Assembly: GCA_964617665.1 (NCBI GenBank)
Contig: CAZUAH010000293.1
Coordinates: 1-16,950 of the forward strand
DNA length: 16,950 nt
Direction: 5' to 3'
Source of the DNA: JADHUC01 sp964617665
Lineage (GTDB): Bacteria > Planctomycetota > Planctomycetia > Pirellulales > Pirellulaceae
The notes under the pieces were generated by a model, which searched no databases, was not told the origin of the DNA, and saw nothing but the letters and a program-made list of their open reading frames with translations. The first letter of the stretch is position 1, and every line of letters begins with the position of its first letter. Positions 6,979 through 16,300 of this stretch are shown here, piece after piece. The position numbers and the translations under genes were made by a program.

Positions 6979-9066
6979 ATGGAAAAGGACAACGGCTCCC
7001 CCCCAAAGAACGACGACCAAAAGGGTTCGTCGGGCAGCCAGAACATCATCTGGTACTTAGTTCTGGCCGGTGGCGGTGCTGCGGTTGCGGCAATGCTGTT
7101 GGTGAATAGCGCCGTCCACGAAATGTCGCAGTACGATTTCATGCGATTGGTGGAAGCCAGCCGACGGGACAAAGACACCGGACAGTTGGTCAGTTCCGAA
7201 CCTTGGGTCATTGTCGAAACGCCTCTGAAAGAGGGCGGTGTCAAGAGAGAACGGTACTACAATCTGCGAGAGATCCGAAATGGCCAGCAAACCCTGGCCG
7301 GCAAAGTGGACATCCGACTGGAACCGAAACCGAGCGACAGTGACCCCCGAGAGGGCGTTTCGTTTCGCACGCACAAGCCACTCTCGGGCGAAGCGGAAAA
7401 CGAACTACTGAAGAAGCTACAAGACTACGGTATCGGATACAGCAACGAACCCGCTCCGAGCATTTGGCGGTCGTATGCGCCGATGCTGATCATCTCGCTG
7501 TTGTTCATCGTGTTGTTCATCTTCATGATGCGGAGGCTTAGCGGCGCAGGGTCGCCAATGTCGTTTGGCCGCAGCCGCGGGCGGCTGTACGCTCAAGAGG
7601 ACATCGGTGTGACGTTCGACGACGTGGCCGGTATTGAAGAGGCCGTCGAAGAGGTGCGCGAGGTAGTCGATTTTCTGCGGTCGCCGGACAAGTACCAGCG
7701 TCTGGGTGGTCGGATTCCCAAGGGCGCCTTGCTGGTTGGTCCGCCGGGCACAGGGAAGACACTGCTGGCCAAGGCAATCGCCGGCGAAGCGGGCGTGCCG
7801 TTTTTCAGCTTATCGGGCAGCGACTTTGTCGAAATGTTCGTAGGCGTCGGTGCGGCGCGCGTGCGCGATATGTTCCAACAGGCCGTGGCCAAGGCGCCGT
7901 GTATCATCTTCATCGACGAGTTGGACGCGTTGGGCAAGACGCGCGGGGGCAGTGTCGTCGGCGGCCACGACGAACGCGAACAGACGCTGAACGCCTTGCT
8001 GGTGGAGATGGACGGATTCGAATCGAACAGCAGCGTAATTGTCGTCGCAGCCACGAACCGGCCGGAAACGTTGGATCAGGCATTGCTGCGACCTGGGCGT
8101 TTCGACCGTCAGATACTGGTGGATCGTCCGGACATCAAAGGCCGCGAGGACATACTGAAAGTCCACGTCAAGACGGTCAAACTGGACAAATCAGTCGAAC
8201 TGAAGCAGGTCGCTTCGATCACGCCCGGTTTCGTCGGGGCGGATCTGGCCAACCTGGTCAACGAAGCCGCTCTTCTTGCGGCTCGTGAAGAGAAATCCTC
8301 CGTTGGCATAGCCGAATTCAACGAGGGAGTCGAACGTGTTACGGCCGGCCTGGAGAAGAAGCAGCGTGTGATGAGCGACGATGAAAAACAGCGAGTTGCC
8401 TATCACGAATCCGCCCATGCTCTGGTCGCCTACAGCCTGCCCAACACAGATCCGGTACACAAGGTCTCCATCATCCCGCGCGGGATCGCCGCACTGGGCT
8501 ACACGATGCAGCGTCCAGAAGGCGATCGCTACCTGATGACGCAATCCGAATTGGAGAGCCGCATTCAAGTTCTGTTAGCCGGTACGATCGCCGAAGAGAT
8601 GGTATTCGAGGATATCTCGTCTGGCGCGCAGAACGACTTGGAACGAGCCACCGAGATCGCCCGCAGCATGGTAATGGATTTCGGAATGAGCGGCCTGGGA
8701 CGCGTGAACTATCGGGAATCGGCGGGACCTGCCTTCCTGGCCACCGCCGGCATCGACGAGCGTCTACGCACTCACAGCGAAAAGACGGCCCGCGAGATCG
8801 ACGAGGAAGTACGGCGTATCATCGAAGAGTCGCTCGAAAAGGCCGGGCACATATTGGAATCGCGGCGCGAGGCCCTGGAAGCCTTGACTCGCCGCCTGAT
8901 CGAAGTCGAATCGATCGACGCCAACGAGTTGAAGGAAACGGTCGAAGAAAACTCCCCTCGCCCCCTGATCGTGCCCGGTACCGGCGACACGCCGGCACCT
9001 CGTGGCGAAGAAAAGGCCGCACCCGAATCCCACGGCAGTTCCCAAACAGAGCAGGGCGGGGGATGA
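6979..9066 (+). CDS. ftsH: ATP-dependent zinc metalloprotease FtsH
   Basis: FtsH is a hexameric, membrane-anchored AAA+ protease that unfolds and degrades misassembled membrane proteins and short-lived regulators. The 695-residue product has a first membrane segment at about 22-45, a periplasmic domain of roughly 115 residues and a second segment at about 164-184. The AAA module follows: Walker A GPPGTGKT at 254-261, pore loop MFVG near 286, Walker B IIFIDE at 309-314, and the second region of homology with RPGRFDR at 371-377. The protease domain has HESAH at 476-480, with D553 in GAQNDLERAT as the expected third zinc ligand. The tail is acidic and low complexity and ends EQGGG. The periplasmic region is longer than in E. 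coli FtsH. All catalytic residues look intact. It is transcribed away from dxr-rseP. Confidence 0.98.
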   Translation: MEKDNGSPPKNDDQKGSSGSQNIIWYLVLAGGGAAVAAMLLVNSAVHEMSQYDFMRLVEASRRDKDTGQLVSSEPWVIVETPLKEGGVKRERYYNLREIRNGQQTLAGKVDIRLEPKPSDSDPREGVSFRTHKPLSGEAENELLKKLQDYGIGYSNEPAPSIWRSYAPMLIISLLFIVLFIFMMRRLSGAGSPMSFGRSRGRLYAQEDIGVTFDDVAGIEEAVEEVREVVDFLRSPDKYQRLGGRIPKGALLVGPPGTGKTLLAKAIAGEAGVPFFSLSGSDFVEMFVGVGAARVRDMFQQAVAKAPCIIFIDELDALGKTRGGSVVGGHDEREQTLNALLVEMDGFESNSSVIVVAATNRPETLDQALLRPGRFDRQILVDRPDIKGREDILKVHVKTVKLDKSVELKQVASITPGFVGADLANLVNEAALLAAREEKSSVGIAEFNEGVERVTAGLEKKQRVMSDDEKQRVAYHESAHALVAYSLPNTDPVHKVSIIPRGIAALGYTMQRPEGDRYLMTQSELESRIQVLLAGTIAEEMVFEDISSGAQNDLERATEIARSMVMDFGMSGLGRVNYRESAGPAFLATAGIDERLRTHSEKTAREIDEEVRRIIEESLEKAGHILESRREALEALTRRLIEVESIDANELKETVEENSPRPLIVPGTGDTPAPRGEEKAAPESHGSSQTEQGGG

Positions 9067-9072
9067 TTGGGA

Positions 9073-9114
9073 GCGGGATGCGGGATACGAGATACGGGAT
9101 TCGAGTGACGAGAA
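9073..9114 (+). repeat. Degenerate 7-bp tandem repeat after ftsH
   Basis: About six tandem heptamers run GCGGGAT, GCGGGAT, ACGAGAT, ACGGGAT, TCGAGTG, ACGAGAA. The array starts 7 bp past the ftsH stop codon and lies between the convergent ends of ftsH and the cyclase fragment. No transcription terminator is visible here. Confidence 0.6.
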
Positions 9115-9134
9115 TCGGCTGCGTATGCGAGTTT

Positions 9135-9425
9135 CTACCGAACAGCGATCGGCCGCAGGGCAAAGCCGGCTGTACTGCCTTTGATCTTGTTGGTCGTGCA
9201 GATATAGCAGAACTCGTACACCTGATCGCGGGCCAAGTCTTCTAGATAGTGGAATTCGCCGATGTGAACGCCCTGCTGGATCAGCAGGTAGTTGTGCACA
9301 GGCATGAAAGAGCCGTGTTTCTTCCTATGCTCCTCGGCGCCCTCCGGTTCCGGATTCCATTCCAGGCCGCTGGTATCGGTGGCGATCAGCATAGCGCCGC
9401 ATTGTTCGACCAACCACTTTGCCGA
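9135..9425 (-). pseudogene. C-terminal remnant of a cyclase-family (kynurenine formamidase-like) gene
   Basis: The minus strand encodes about 96 residues ending in a TAG at 9135-9137. The recognisable parts are LIATDTSGLEWNPEP, HGSFMPVHNYLLIQQGVHIG, EFHYLEDLARDQVYEFCYIC, and a C-terminal TAGFALRPIAVR. This resembles the C-terminal third of proteins of the putative cyclase family (PF04199), recalled from memory and not searched. The N-terminal two thirds, which would hold the metal-binding HxGTHxDxP motif, are absent. The coding similarity runs upstream through KWLVEQCG to about 9422 and then meets a stop. At the same point a serine recombinase sequence begins on the opposite strand. No normal start is available: a TTG at 9413 is the only option. 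I therefore read it as a truncated, inactive gene. Confidence 0.6.
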
Positions 9426-9708
9426 CTACAACGACCGACTGCTGCTGGGACTACGCGGAATGATGAGCGAGGCCGAGTTGCACATCCTACGTGGTCGCAT
9501 GTACCAAGCAGCGTTTAACAAGGCGCGCCGTGGCGAGTTGATCACGCACGTTCCGCTCGGGTACATCCGAACTCCGCACGGCGACGTAGCCATGGATCCC
9601 GACTTGGAAGTGCAGGACGCTGTCAAGCTGGTTTTCAAGCAGTTTGAACGACTAGGGAGCGCATGCGAACCGATCGAATCGGGCACGTCAACAGTACGAC
9701 GCGGTTGA
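9418..9708 (+). pseudogene. Serine recombinase remnant, fragment 1 (end of the resolvase domain and start of the recombinase domain)
   Basis: From about 9421 the frame reads ADYNDRLLLGLRGMMSEAEL, then HILRGRMYQAAFNKARRGEL, then HVPLGYIRTPHGDVAMDPD and VKLVFKQFERLGS. This is the long helix that ends the resolvase catalytic domain followed by the beginning of the recombinase domain (PF07508) of large serine recombinases. The catalytic serine and most of the N-terminal domain, about 120 residues, are missing because homology stops at the junction with the cyclase fragment. After LGS (about 9660) the frame turns to unrelated residues and stops at 9708. Fragment 2 resumes in another frame right after this point, so the central part of the gene is deleted. 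It cannot make an active recombinase. Confidence 0.85.
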
Positions 9709-10519
9709 TCCGACGAATCGCCGCGTCGCCGCGAAGCTGAAGCGTCGCTGGGAAGAAGCGCTTGGTGAGCAGCGACGATTGGAGGAAGAACACGATCGGT
9801 TTCTGCGCGATCAGCCAGGCCGCCTTTCCCAAGATGACATTGAAGCGATTGGACGACTGTCCGCGAGTATTCCGCGGCTATGGAGCCAATCAATGCACTT
9901 TTCAGCCGATCACAAGCAGATCGTTCGTCACTTGGTTAATCGAGTTGTCGTTCAGATCGACGGCGGCTCGGAAGTCGTGGAAGCGGCGATTCACTGGCAA
10001 GGTGAGTACGAGAACCGACACAAAGTGATTCGATCTGTCGCAAGATACGAGCAATTGAAGGACTTCAAGCGACTGAGGTCCCGCGTCAATGAGTTTTGGC
10101 GTGCTGGCCGATCGACGACTGCGATCGCTAACGCACTTGACGGTGAAGGATTCCGTACAACGACCGCCGGTAAGAACTGCACCCGGCACACGGTCCGGAA
10201 ACTTCTTGATTCGTGGGGGCTGACCGAGCCGCGACGGCCACAGATCTCAGCGAAGCTATCAACGCTCGACGCCAACGAGTGGTGGCTGCTTGATCTGAGC
10301 TGCAAATTGTCGATCGATCGGTCTACGCTGGCAAAGTGGTGCCGACGCGGCTGGGTACATGCTCGCCAACTACCCGGGCAATGTAGATGGTGGATCATCT
10401 GGGCTGACAAGGGCGAATGCGATCGCCTTCGGAAGCTCTACGAGCACGGTCGTGGCTGGCCGCATCACAACGGGAGTCCGTATCCCGAAGAATTGAAGCA
10501 ACCGAAGCCGAAGCCGTAA
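9656..10519 (+). pseudogene. Serine recombinase remnant, fragment 2 (coiled coil, recombinase C-terminal part and HTH tail)
   Basis: This frame is open from 9656, just after a TAG at 9653, to the TAA at 10517-10519. Family similarity starts almost at once: NRARQQYDAVDPTNRRVAAK, then KRRWEEALGEQRRLEEEHDR (a likely coiled coil), SADHKQIVRHLVNRVVVQID, IHWQGEYENRHKVIRSVARY, and an IANALDGEGFRTT segment. The tail from about 10240 has a helix-turn-helix look (LSCKLSIDRSTLAKWCRRGW) and ends with WADKGECDRLRKLYEHG. These are the regions usually found after the zinc ribbon of large serine recombinases; the part expected to contain the zinc ribbon is deleted. There is no credible start codon; the first usable one is a TTG at 9779, which would give 246 residues. 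I read this as the 3' part of the same decayed gene. Confidence 0.8.
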
Positions 10520-11372
10520 ATCCGGTAGCCGCGTCCTCGTCTGCGCTGTCGCATATTCGGCCGAGCCTCTCGGAACGGGTAATCTGGTAATCAATGCGCA
10601 CAATCAAAATGTCTGCACGCGTTTCTACCAAATGACCGAGGACACGCCCTCATGAGCGCTCGTTCCGTTGCCAAGCAGTCGCGGTCTGGCAAGCAGTGTT
10701 CGTTTGTCAGGGAGCAGCTCTATACCCAGCAACACCTCCACTTTTCAAGAAGCTAGAGAGACTCTGCTAGTGATCCAGTGCGTGCCGTAATCAAGGGTTT
10801 GATGATTCGCTGAAGGTCGACGGTTTGTGCCCTCGCAGCCGAAACCAAGGAAAAAGAGTACGAAGGGAAAGAGCAGCACGACAGGGCGAAACGGCACCAC
10901 TGTCAGTTTCTACGTCTGCGGCGACGATGAAGCCCGAATCAGGATCAACGACATACTGGTCCATTGCTAGGACGCGTGGAAAACGGAACGGACGGTCGAA
11001 GACCATTTCATGGCAGGCCAAGATTGGGGATTTGCGTTGTGATTTGTGGGCGTGGAAAAGCAGGTGTGGTCACATTCGTCTGGGATGTCGCCGACTTCAT
11101 AGCTTAAGATCCTGAGCTCGGCGCGCCTCTTCGGCGGTATCGTCCGATTCACCGCAGCGCCACTCAGATCTGTATCTTCCTGGCTTGCATTCGCCGGGGG
11201 CGCAACTATCATTAGAGAAGGCGACGCCGTGGGGGGGGTCTCCGTTACGGAACGGGAGTGGGGACAGCGGCGGACGGCAGGGTAGACGGTAGACCACGCG
11301 CCCTTCTACTACCATTTCTTCCCAATCCCGAGAACTTGCGTCTGTTGGATTCTTGTCGGAAGAAGGGTCGTT
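10520..11372. other. 853-bp stretch without a convincing gene
   Basis: No frame on either strand gives a protein I recognise. Several short open frames exist: a 33-codon frame from an ATG at about 10651, a plus-strand frame at 10825-11115, and a minus-strand frame at 10791-11021. None has family-like sequence or a good ribosome binding site. A stretch on the plus strand around 10815-10970 (ending VSFYVCGDDEARIRINDILV) looks mildly gene-like and may be debris. A run of eight or more G lies near 11230. I searched the minus strand for the missing N-terminal part of the cyclase gene and did not find it. The promoter of the giant surface-protein gene should lie in the last part, but I cannot place it. 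Confidence 0.5.
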
Positions 11373-13364
11373 ATGTCTCGCAGGTCGCGCGCCGGCAGGA
11401 TTCTGTCGTCGTGGTATCGTGGCGTTTTACGCAGCCAACAATCAAGCCGAAGAATGCGGCGGGGACGGCCAAGCGACCGCTTTCGCCGAGCCGGTTTCGA
11501 ATCGCTCGAACCTCGCCTGCTGCTGTCGCACAGCCCATCAGTGCTTGACTACTACCTGGAAAACCACGATGCGAGTCTGCGCGTTGTGGAAACCGGCGGC
11601 CAGCAGGCCGTGCAGGTCATTGATGCCGGCGTCGTACAGGTTGAGAGGGCTCTTGAAGACGTAGCGGAGATTGTGGTTGAGGGTTCCCCGTCCACAGACG
11701 ATACCCTGCGAATCGACTACGGCAGTGGGGACGTTCCCGTCCCAGTGACTTTCGACGGGGGAGAGGGAGGGAACGATACACTTCGGGGCCCGCTGACCAA
11801 CAGTGTCTGGTATATCACCGGCGTCGATACCGGCCACGTGGAAGGCATTCATTTTTCTGGGATGGAGAACCTCACCGGTGCGGCGGACAACGAAGATGTA
11901 TTTGTCTTCGAGGTCGGTGGCAGGCTCAGTGGCGTGCTCGAAGGCGGCGCCGGCGGATTCGATACGCTGGTCGTCAACTACTCGGGTATCGAGACCCTGG
12001 TGTACGACGTGACAGGGCCGGACTCAGGGACGATCACGGCGGATGGAAACAGCATCGCCTTCACCGGGCTGGAACCGGTCACCGTTTCGGGGACGGATCA
12101 CCTCGTTGTCAACGTCGACTCCTCGCCGGCGGACCTCACGCTTGAAGTCACCGGCGGCGAATTGACAATCACCGGCGACTCGATGGAGACCATCACGACG
12201 GACCCCGCCGCCGTGAGTTCGGTAAGGATCAACTTTGGCAACGATGCCGACCGTCTGACCATTGGAGACACCACCGGATTCGACCTCGACAAGTTGACCG
12301 TCAATGGTGGCGGCGGTAACGACACGATCGCCATTGCCCGCAACGCCGACATGACGCTGACTGACACGGCGTTGACCGTTGGCAGCGACGTTATCACGCT
12401 CGACAGCATCGAGATCGCTCACCTGACAGGCGGCGACGGTGACAACGTTTTCACCCTTTCTGATTGGACAGGCCCTGCGAACATCGACGGTGCTGCTGGG
12501 ACGGGCGATCAGGTGGTGATGGTCCGCAACGCCAACATGAGCCTATCGAACACCGCGCTGACCGTCGGCGGCGAGACCATTGGGCTGACCGGCATCGAGG
12601 CCGCTAGTCTTGCGGGCGGCGCGGGCAATAACACGCTCGATGCGTCGGCTTTCACGCTCGGTCCGGTAACGCTGGAAGGCGACGGCGGGAACGATTCCCT
12701 GATCGGTGGAGCCGGCGAGAGTGCTTATGTTTTCGGCAATGGTTGGGGCACGGACACCATCAACGACACGGCCGGCACCGCCGTATTGGATTTCGACGGC
12801 TTTGTCGGCGAGCTGACTTTGGACAGCACGGGGGCTCCGGCCGAAAGCGGCACGGTCACGAGCCGCACGGGTGGCAGGGTCGATTACGGCGGGGGCGCCA
12901 CGTTCAGTACCAGCATTGGAATCCTCGACACACAGGCCGCCGAGGATGCCATGGAGCAGGGGCTCGACGCCCTCGCCGATTTGGGCGACCATCTGGACGA
13001 ATTCGACAGGTTGGGCGAAGAGCTGTTCGTTCTGTCCGGACGGAGCATTGGCGACTATCTCGACGTTGGCACTATTCTGCGTGACAAGCTCGCCCGGCCG
13101 GTGACCGATTTCCTGGCCGGCGATGCCGACCCGACGCTCGACGAGCTACTTGGCGTAATCAATGATTCCAACGGCGATTCCGGGAACCTGGCCTTCACCA
13201 TTGATGCAGTCGGCGCACGTGCGGTGGATGGCGACTTGACCCTCGATCTCCGCCTCAATGCCACGCGCACGCTCTCAGGGATCGAGCTCAATCTGGGTGA
13301 GGATATCGGAAGCCTCTTGACCGTCGACAATCTGACGGGAGAACTGACAAGCGCATTCGACTGA
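11373..13364 (+). CDS. Giant LEPR-XLL surface protein, N-terminal part up to an in-frame TGA
   Basis: The first 663 codons of a much longer frame. The N-terminus is strongly basic and Arg-rich, followed at residues 43-52 by ESLEPRLLLS. This is the LEPR-XLL motif found near the N-terminus of very large planctomycete exported proteins and thought to be a sorting signal. Then come Asp/Gly-rich beta-repeat segments with Ca-binding-like runs: EGGNDTLRG (about 130), GGGGNDTIAIA (about 313), and EGDGGNDSLIGGAGES (about 434). Two copies of a unit RNA(D/N)M(T/S)L(T/S)xTALTVG followed by a GG.G.N turn lie at 12333-12476 and 12519-12665. A linker from about residue 525 (ALADLGDHLDEFDRLGEELF) precedes another beta region. 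The start ATG has AGAAGGG 5 nt upstream. The frame stops at a single TGA (13362-13364) and is open again right after it, so it is probably one protein interrupted by a point change. Confidence 0.88.
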   Translation: MSRRSRAGRILSSWYRGVLRSQQSSRRMRRGRPSDRFRRAGFESLEPRLLLSHSPSVLDYYLENHDASLRVVETGGQQAVQVIDAGVVQVERALEDVAEIVVEGSPSTDDTLRIDYGSGDVPVPVTFDGGEGGNDTLRGPLTNSVWYITGVDTGHVEGIHFSGMENLTGAADNEDVFVFEVGGRLSGVLEGGAGGFDTLVVNYSGIETLVYDVTGPDSGTITADGNSIAFTGLEPVTVSGTDHLVVNVDSSPADLTLEVTGGELTITGDSMETITTDPAAVSSVRINFGNDADRLTIGDTTGFDLDKLTVNGGGGNDTIAIARNADMTLTDTALTVGSDVITLDSIEIAHLTGGDGDNVFTLSDWTGPANIDGAAGTGDQVVMVRNANMSLSNTALTVGGETIGLTGIEAASLAGGAGNNTLDASAFTLGPVTLEGDGGNDSLIGGAGESAYVFGNGWGTDTINDTAGTAVLDFDGFVGELTLDSTGAPAESGTVTSRTGGRVDYGGGATFSTSIGILDTQAAEDAMEQGLDALADLGDHLDEFDRLGEELFVLSGRSIGDYLDVGTILRDKLARPVTDFLAGDADPTLDELLGVINDSNGDSGNLAFTIDAVGARAVDGDLTLDLRLNATRTLSGIELNLGEDIGSLLTVDNLTGELTSAFD

Positions 13365-16300
13365 GATTTTTCGGTCCGCGTCGACGGGACGACCTTCCTC
13401 GCCGATTTTGAAACCGACATGACGGTGACCGCCGATGTCGACGAGGACATCGAATTCGACGCCGACGCCGGTTTCCTGGGGCTCCATTTTGGCGAGGTGG
13501 ACGGCGACACAAGTAACATCACGTTGGATGCCGACGTCATCGTGGATACGAGCGCGTTGGGCACCAGTGTTAGCGATCCCGACTTGCGCGATCCCGACTT
13601 CAGCGGCTTCGTATCGAGCAGTGGCGACGATGCCGATGTCAGTATCGACCTCTACGGCGAGGCGCCGGGCATTACCGGCGTAACGGACGCCACCGCCGCC
13701 GAGATTCACTTCAGCGACGACCTGTTTTGGACCATCAGGGGCACGGTCACCGCCGCCGAGAACGGGGAAACCGAGACCACCGTCACCATCGATGCTGAAC
13801 CTGTCTTGGCGGATGACTCCGTTGCCGGCCGGCTGATCCGAATCGTCCGGGACGCTGAGGGCGAGAACGACGCCGAAGCCGACGGCCAAGTGAGGCTGAT
13901 CCTGGGCAACGCCGGCAACGTGCTGACCGTCGATGGCCCGTGGGACGATATTCCGGATGGCGAAGCCTACGAGATCGTCAACAACTTCTCCGACAACTTC
14001 GGCGACCTCGGTATCGACGACTTCTACCTTACGAATGCCGGCACGGTCAGCGCCCAGTTGGCACAGTTCCGTGATTTCCTTGCCCACTTGGAAGCCAAGG
14101 CGCTTGGCTACCCGCTGCCCCTGACCCAGGGAACTGCCCTCGACGACCTGATGGACCTGGACGTCCTTCTCCAAGAGGAGGTTCTCGACCGACTGCTACT
14201 GGTGCCCCATTCGGAAAACACTGCCCTCAGAGATCTGAACGACGGCGCCGGCGTGGGAACCCTGGACGGCAACGACATTCACGTAACGCTGCGAAACAAC
14301 AGCAGCTTTGAGGTCGATTTCACCGTCGATACGACGGACTTGACGGCCAGCGGTTTCGCGATGACCACGGTCGCCGGCGCTGATATCGAAGTGACCTTGC
14401 GTGACGGTACCAACTTCGGCGTTGATTTCGATATCGCGCCCGAGCAGTTGGCCGTATGGAATCTCGGCGACATAGGGACCGTCGAGGGTAATGACATACG
14501 GATCATTTTGAACAACGGCACGTCTTTCACTGTCGATCTGAATAGCGCAAGCGACGAGGCGGACTTCGCTGATACCGAAACAGTCCAGGATCTGATCGAC
14601 CGCATTCTGGCGGCGGCGCCAGGCACACTCGTCGACGACGGGGACTTCCAGGTCACCACTCAAAGCAACAGGCTGCGTTTGGTTGACCGCACGACTGTCG
14701 GCGGAGGGGGAGGCGGCGGATTCCGCATCGCCAATCGCGTGGGGTCGACCGCCGCGACGTCGCTCGGCATCGCCGGCACTGGCACGGGGGCGCCCGGATC
14801 GCTGACGATCAACGGCGACACCTTGCCGGAGGCCACCCTGCTTGATCTGATGAACCGCATTCGTAGGGCGGCCGGCGCCACCGGCGTAGAGGAGGGGGCC
14901 TTCGAGGTTGCCTATGCCAGCGATCGCGGCGTGCTGCGCTTGGTCGACAACACCAACTGGCAGGGCGTTCTGTCGGTTGCCAACACCGGTGGGTCGAACG
15001 CGGCGACGCAGTTGGGGATTGCCGTCCCCGCCTCGATCGAGGGCACGGCGCATGTGATCGAGTCGCCCCTGGTGACCCTCGGCGACTTGTTTGATCGCAT
15101 CGAAGCAGCGGCTCCCGGCGGCCTGATCGTGGACCGTGCCAACATGCGCCTTGCGGATTTCACCTCCGGCGACGAGCTGTTCGAAGTCACCGCCGTGGAA
15201 CACGATATTGACGGCGAAATGGTCGCATCCTCTGCTGCGTCCGACCTTGGCCTGGACAGTGCGGCCGTCGAGCGGGATGTGGATGATGACGGCGAAATGG
15301 AATACGTCATCGACGTGGCCCCCAACCCAGGCCCGGACTTTACCACGATTCAGGATATGGCCGATGCCGCCACTCAGGGCTCGACGTCGATTTCCGGTCT
15401 CGCCTTTGACTTGGGAACGCACGAACTGAGCTTCCTGCTCGAGGTTACCGACGTTGCACTCGCCGATGTGACCGACACAGCGGCCCTGTTCGACGTGGGA
15501 GCGCTGACGGATCTTGTCGTGACCGATGGCGACGTGACCATTTCGCCCACGGCTACCCTTACCTTGCCTATCACCATCGAGCTGACGGGAATCGGCTTCG
15601 AGGTGACCGAGGACACGTCTTTGTCCGTCATCAATCACGGTCGCGGTGTCACCACGGTCGAGGGCGGCAACGACATCATCGTCCAATTGAACGACGGTAC
15701 CAGCTTCGACGTCGACCTGACTGTGGGCGCCGAGGACCATCCGGTGACCGACCTGGGGCTGAGCACAGTTGCCGGTGACGATATCGAGATTTCGCTGAGC
15801 GACGATCGTACGTTTTCTGTGGATCTCAACAGCGATGCCGGTACCGCCACGTTCGCCTCCGACGAGACGCTCCAGGACCTCGTAGACCGCATCACCGATG
15901 CCGCCACCGATAGCCTTGAGGATCCCGACGATTCTAACTGGAGGCTGGTGGACCACTTCGAGATTTTCTTCGACCCGGACAAGGGCGTGCTGGTCTCGAT
16001 CGATCATACGGGGGGAAGCGGTGCCTTCACGGTGGCAAACGTCAACGGTTCGACGGCGGCAACCGACCTGGGCCTTGACGGTGCATCGGTGGCGGAAGGC
16101 GACGCCTTTGTTCTCGAAGGCAAGTCGTTCGTTACGCTTGGCGACTTGATGGACCGCATCCGGGATGCAGCCGCGGCGGCCGGTGTCAGCGTGGGTGACG
16201 CGCCGCACGACTTCGACGTCATCATTTCACCCGATGGCATGGGCGTTCAGCTCGTCGACCGCACCACGGAGGGATCGGCCATCACGGGCAGTGTGACCGA

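Noticed and set aside
9073..9114. CRISPR array
   Set aside because: Units are only 7 bp with no spacers; this is a simple tandem repeat. No cas genes are in the window.
9292..9420. N-terminal extension of recombinase fragment 1 to 9292
   Set aside because: This part is antisense to the cyclase fragment and shows no recombinase similarity; homology begins at about 9421.
10791..11021. 76-codon minus-strand open frame in the non-genic stretch
   Set aside because: No family likeness and no start signals; the opposite strand looks at least as gene-like.
13275..14174. 299-codon minus-strand open frame crossing the TGA region
   Set aside because: Same reason: mirror of Asp/Val-rich plus-strand codons, no ribosome binding site and no recognisable motif.
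14196..16208. 670-codon open frame on the minus strand within the giant surface-protein gene
   Set aside because: It is antisense to a frame with clear repeats and no stops. GAC/GTC-rich coding sequence makes long stop-free antisense frames; the product (VDRDQHALV, RQIDGD-like runs) has no family character.
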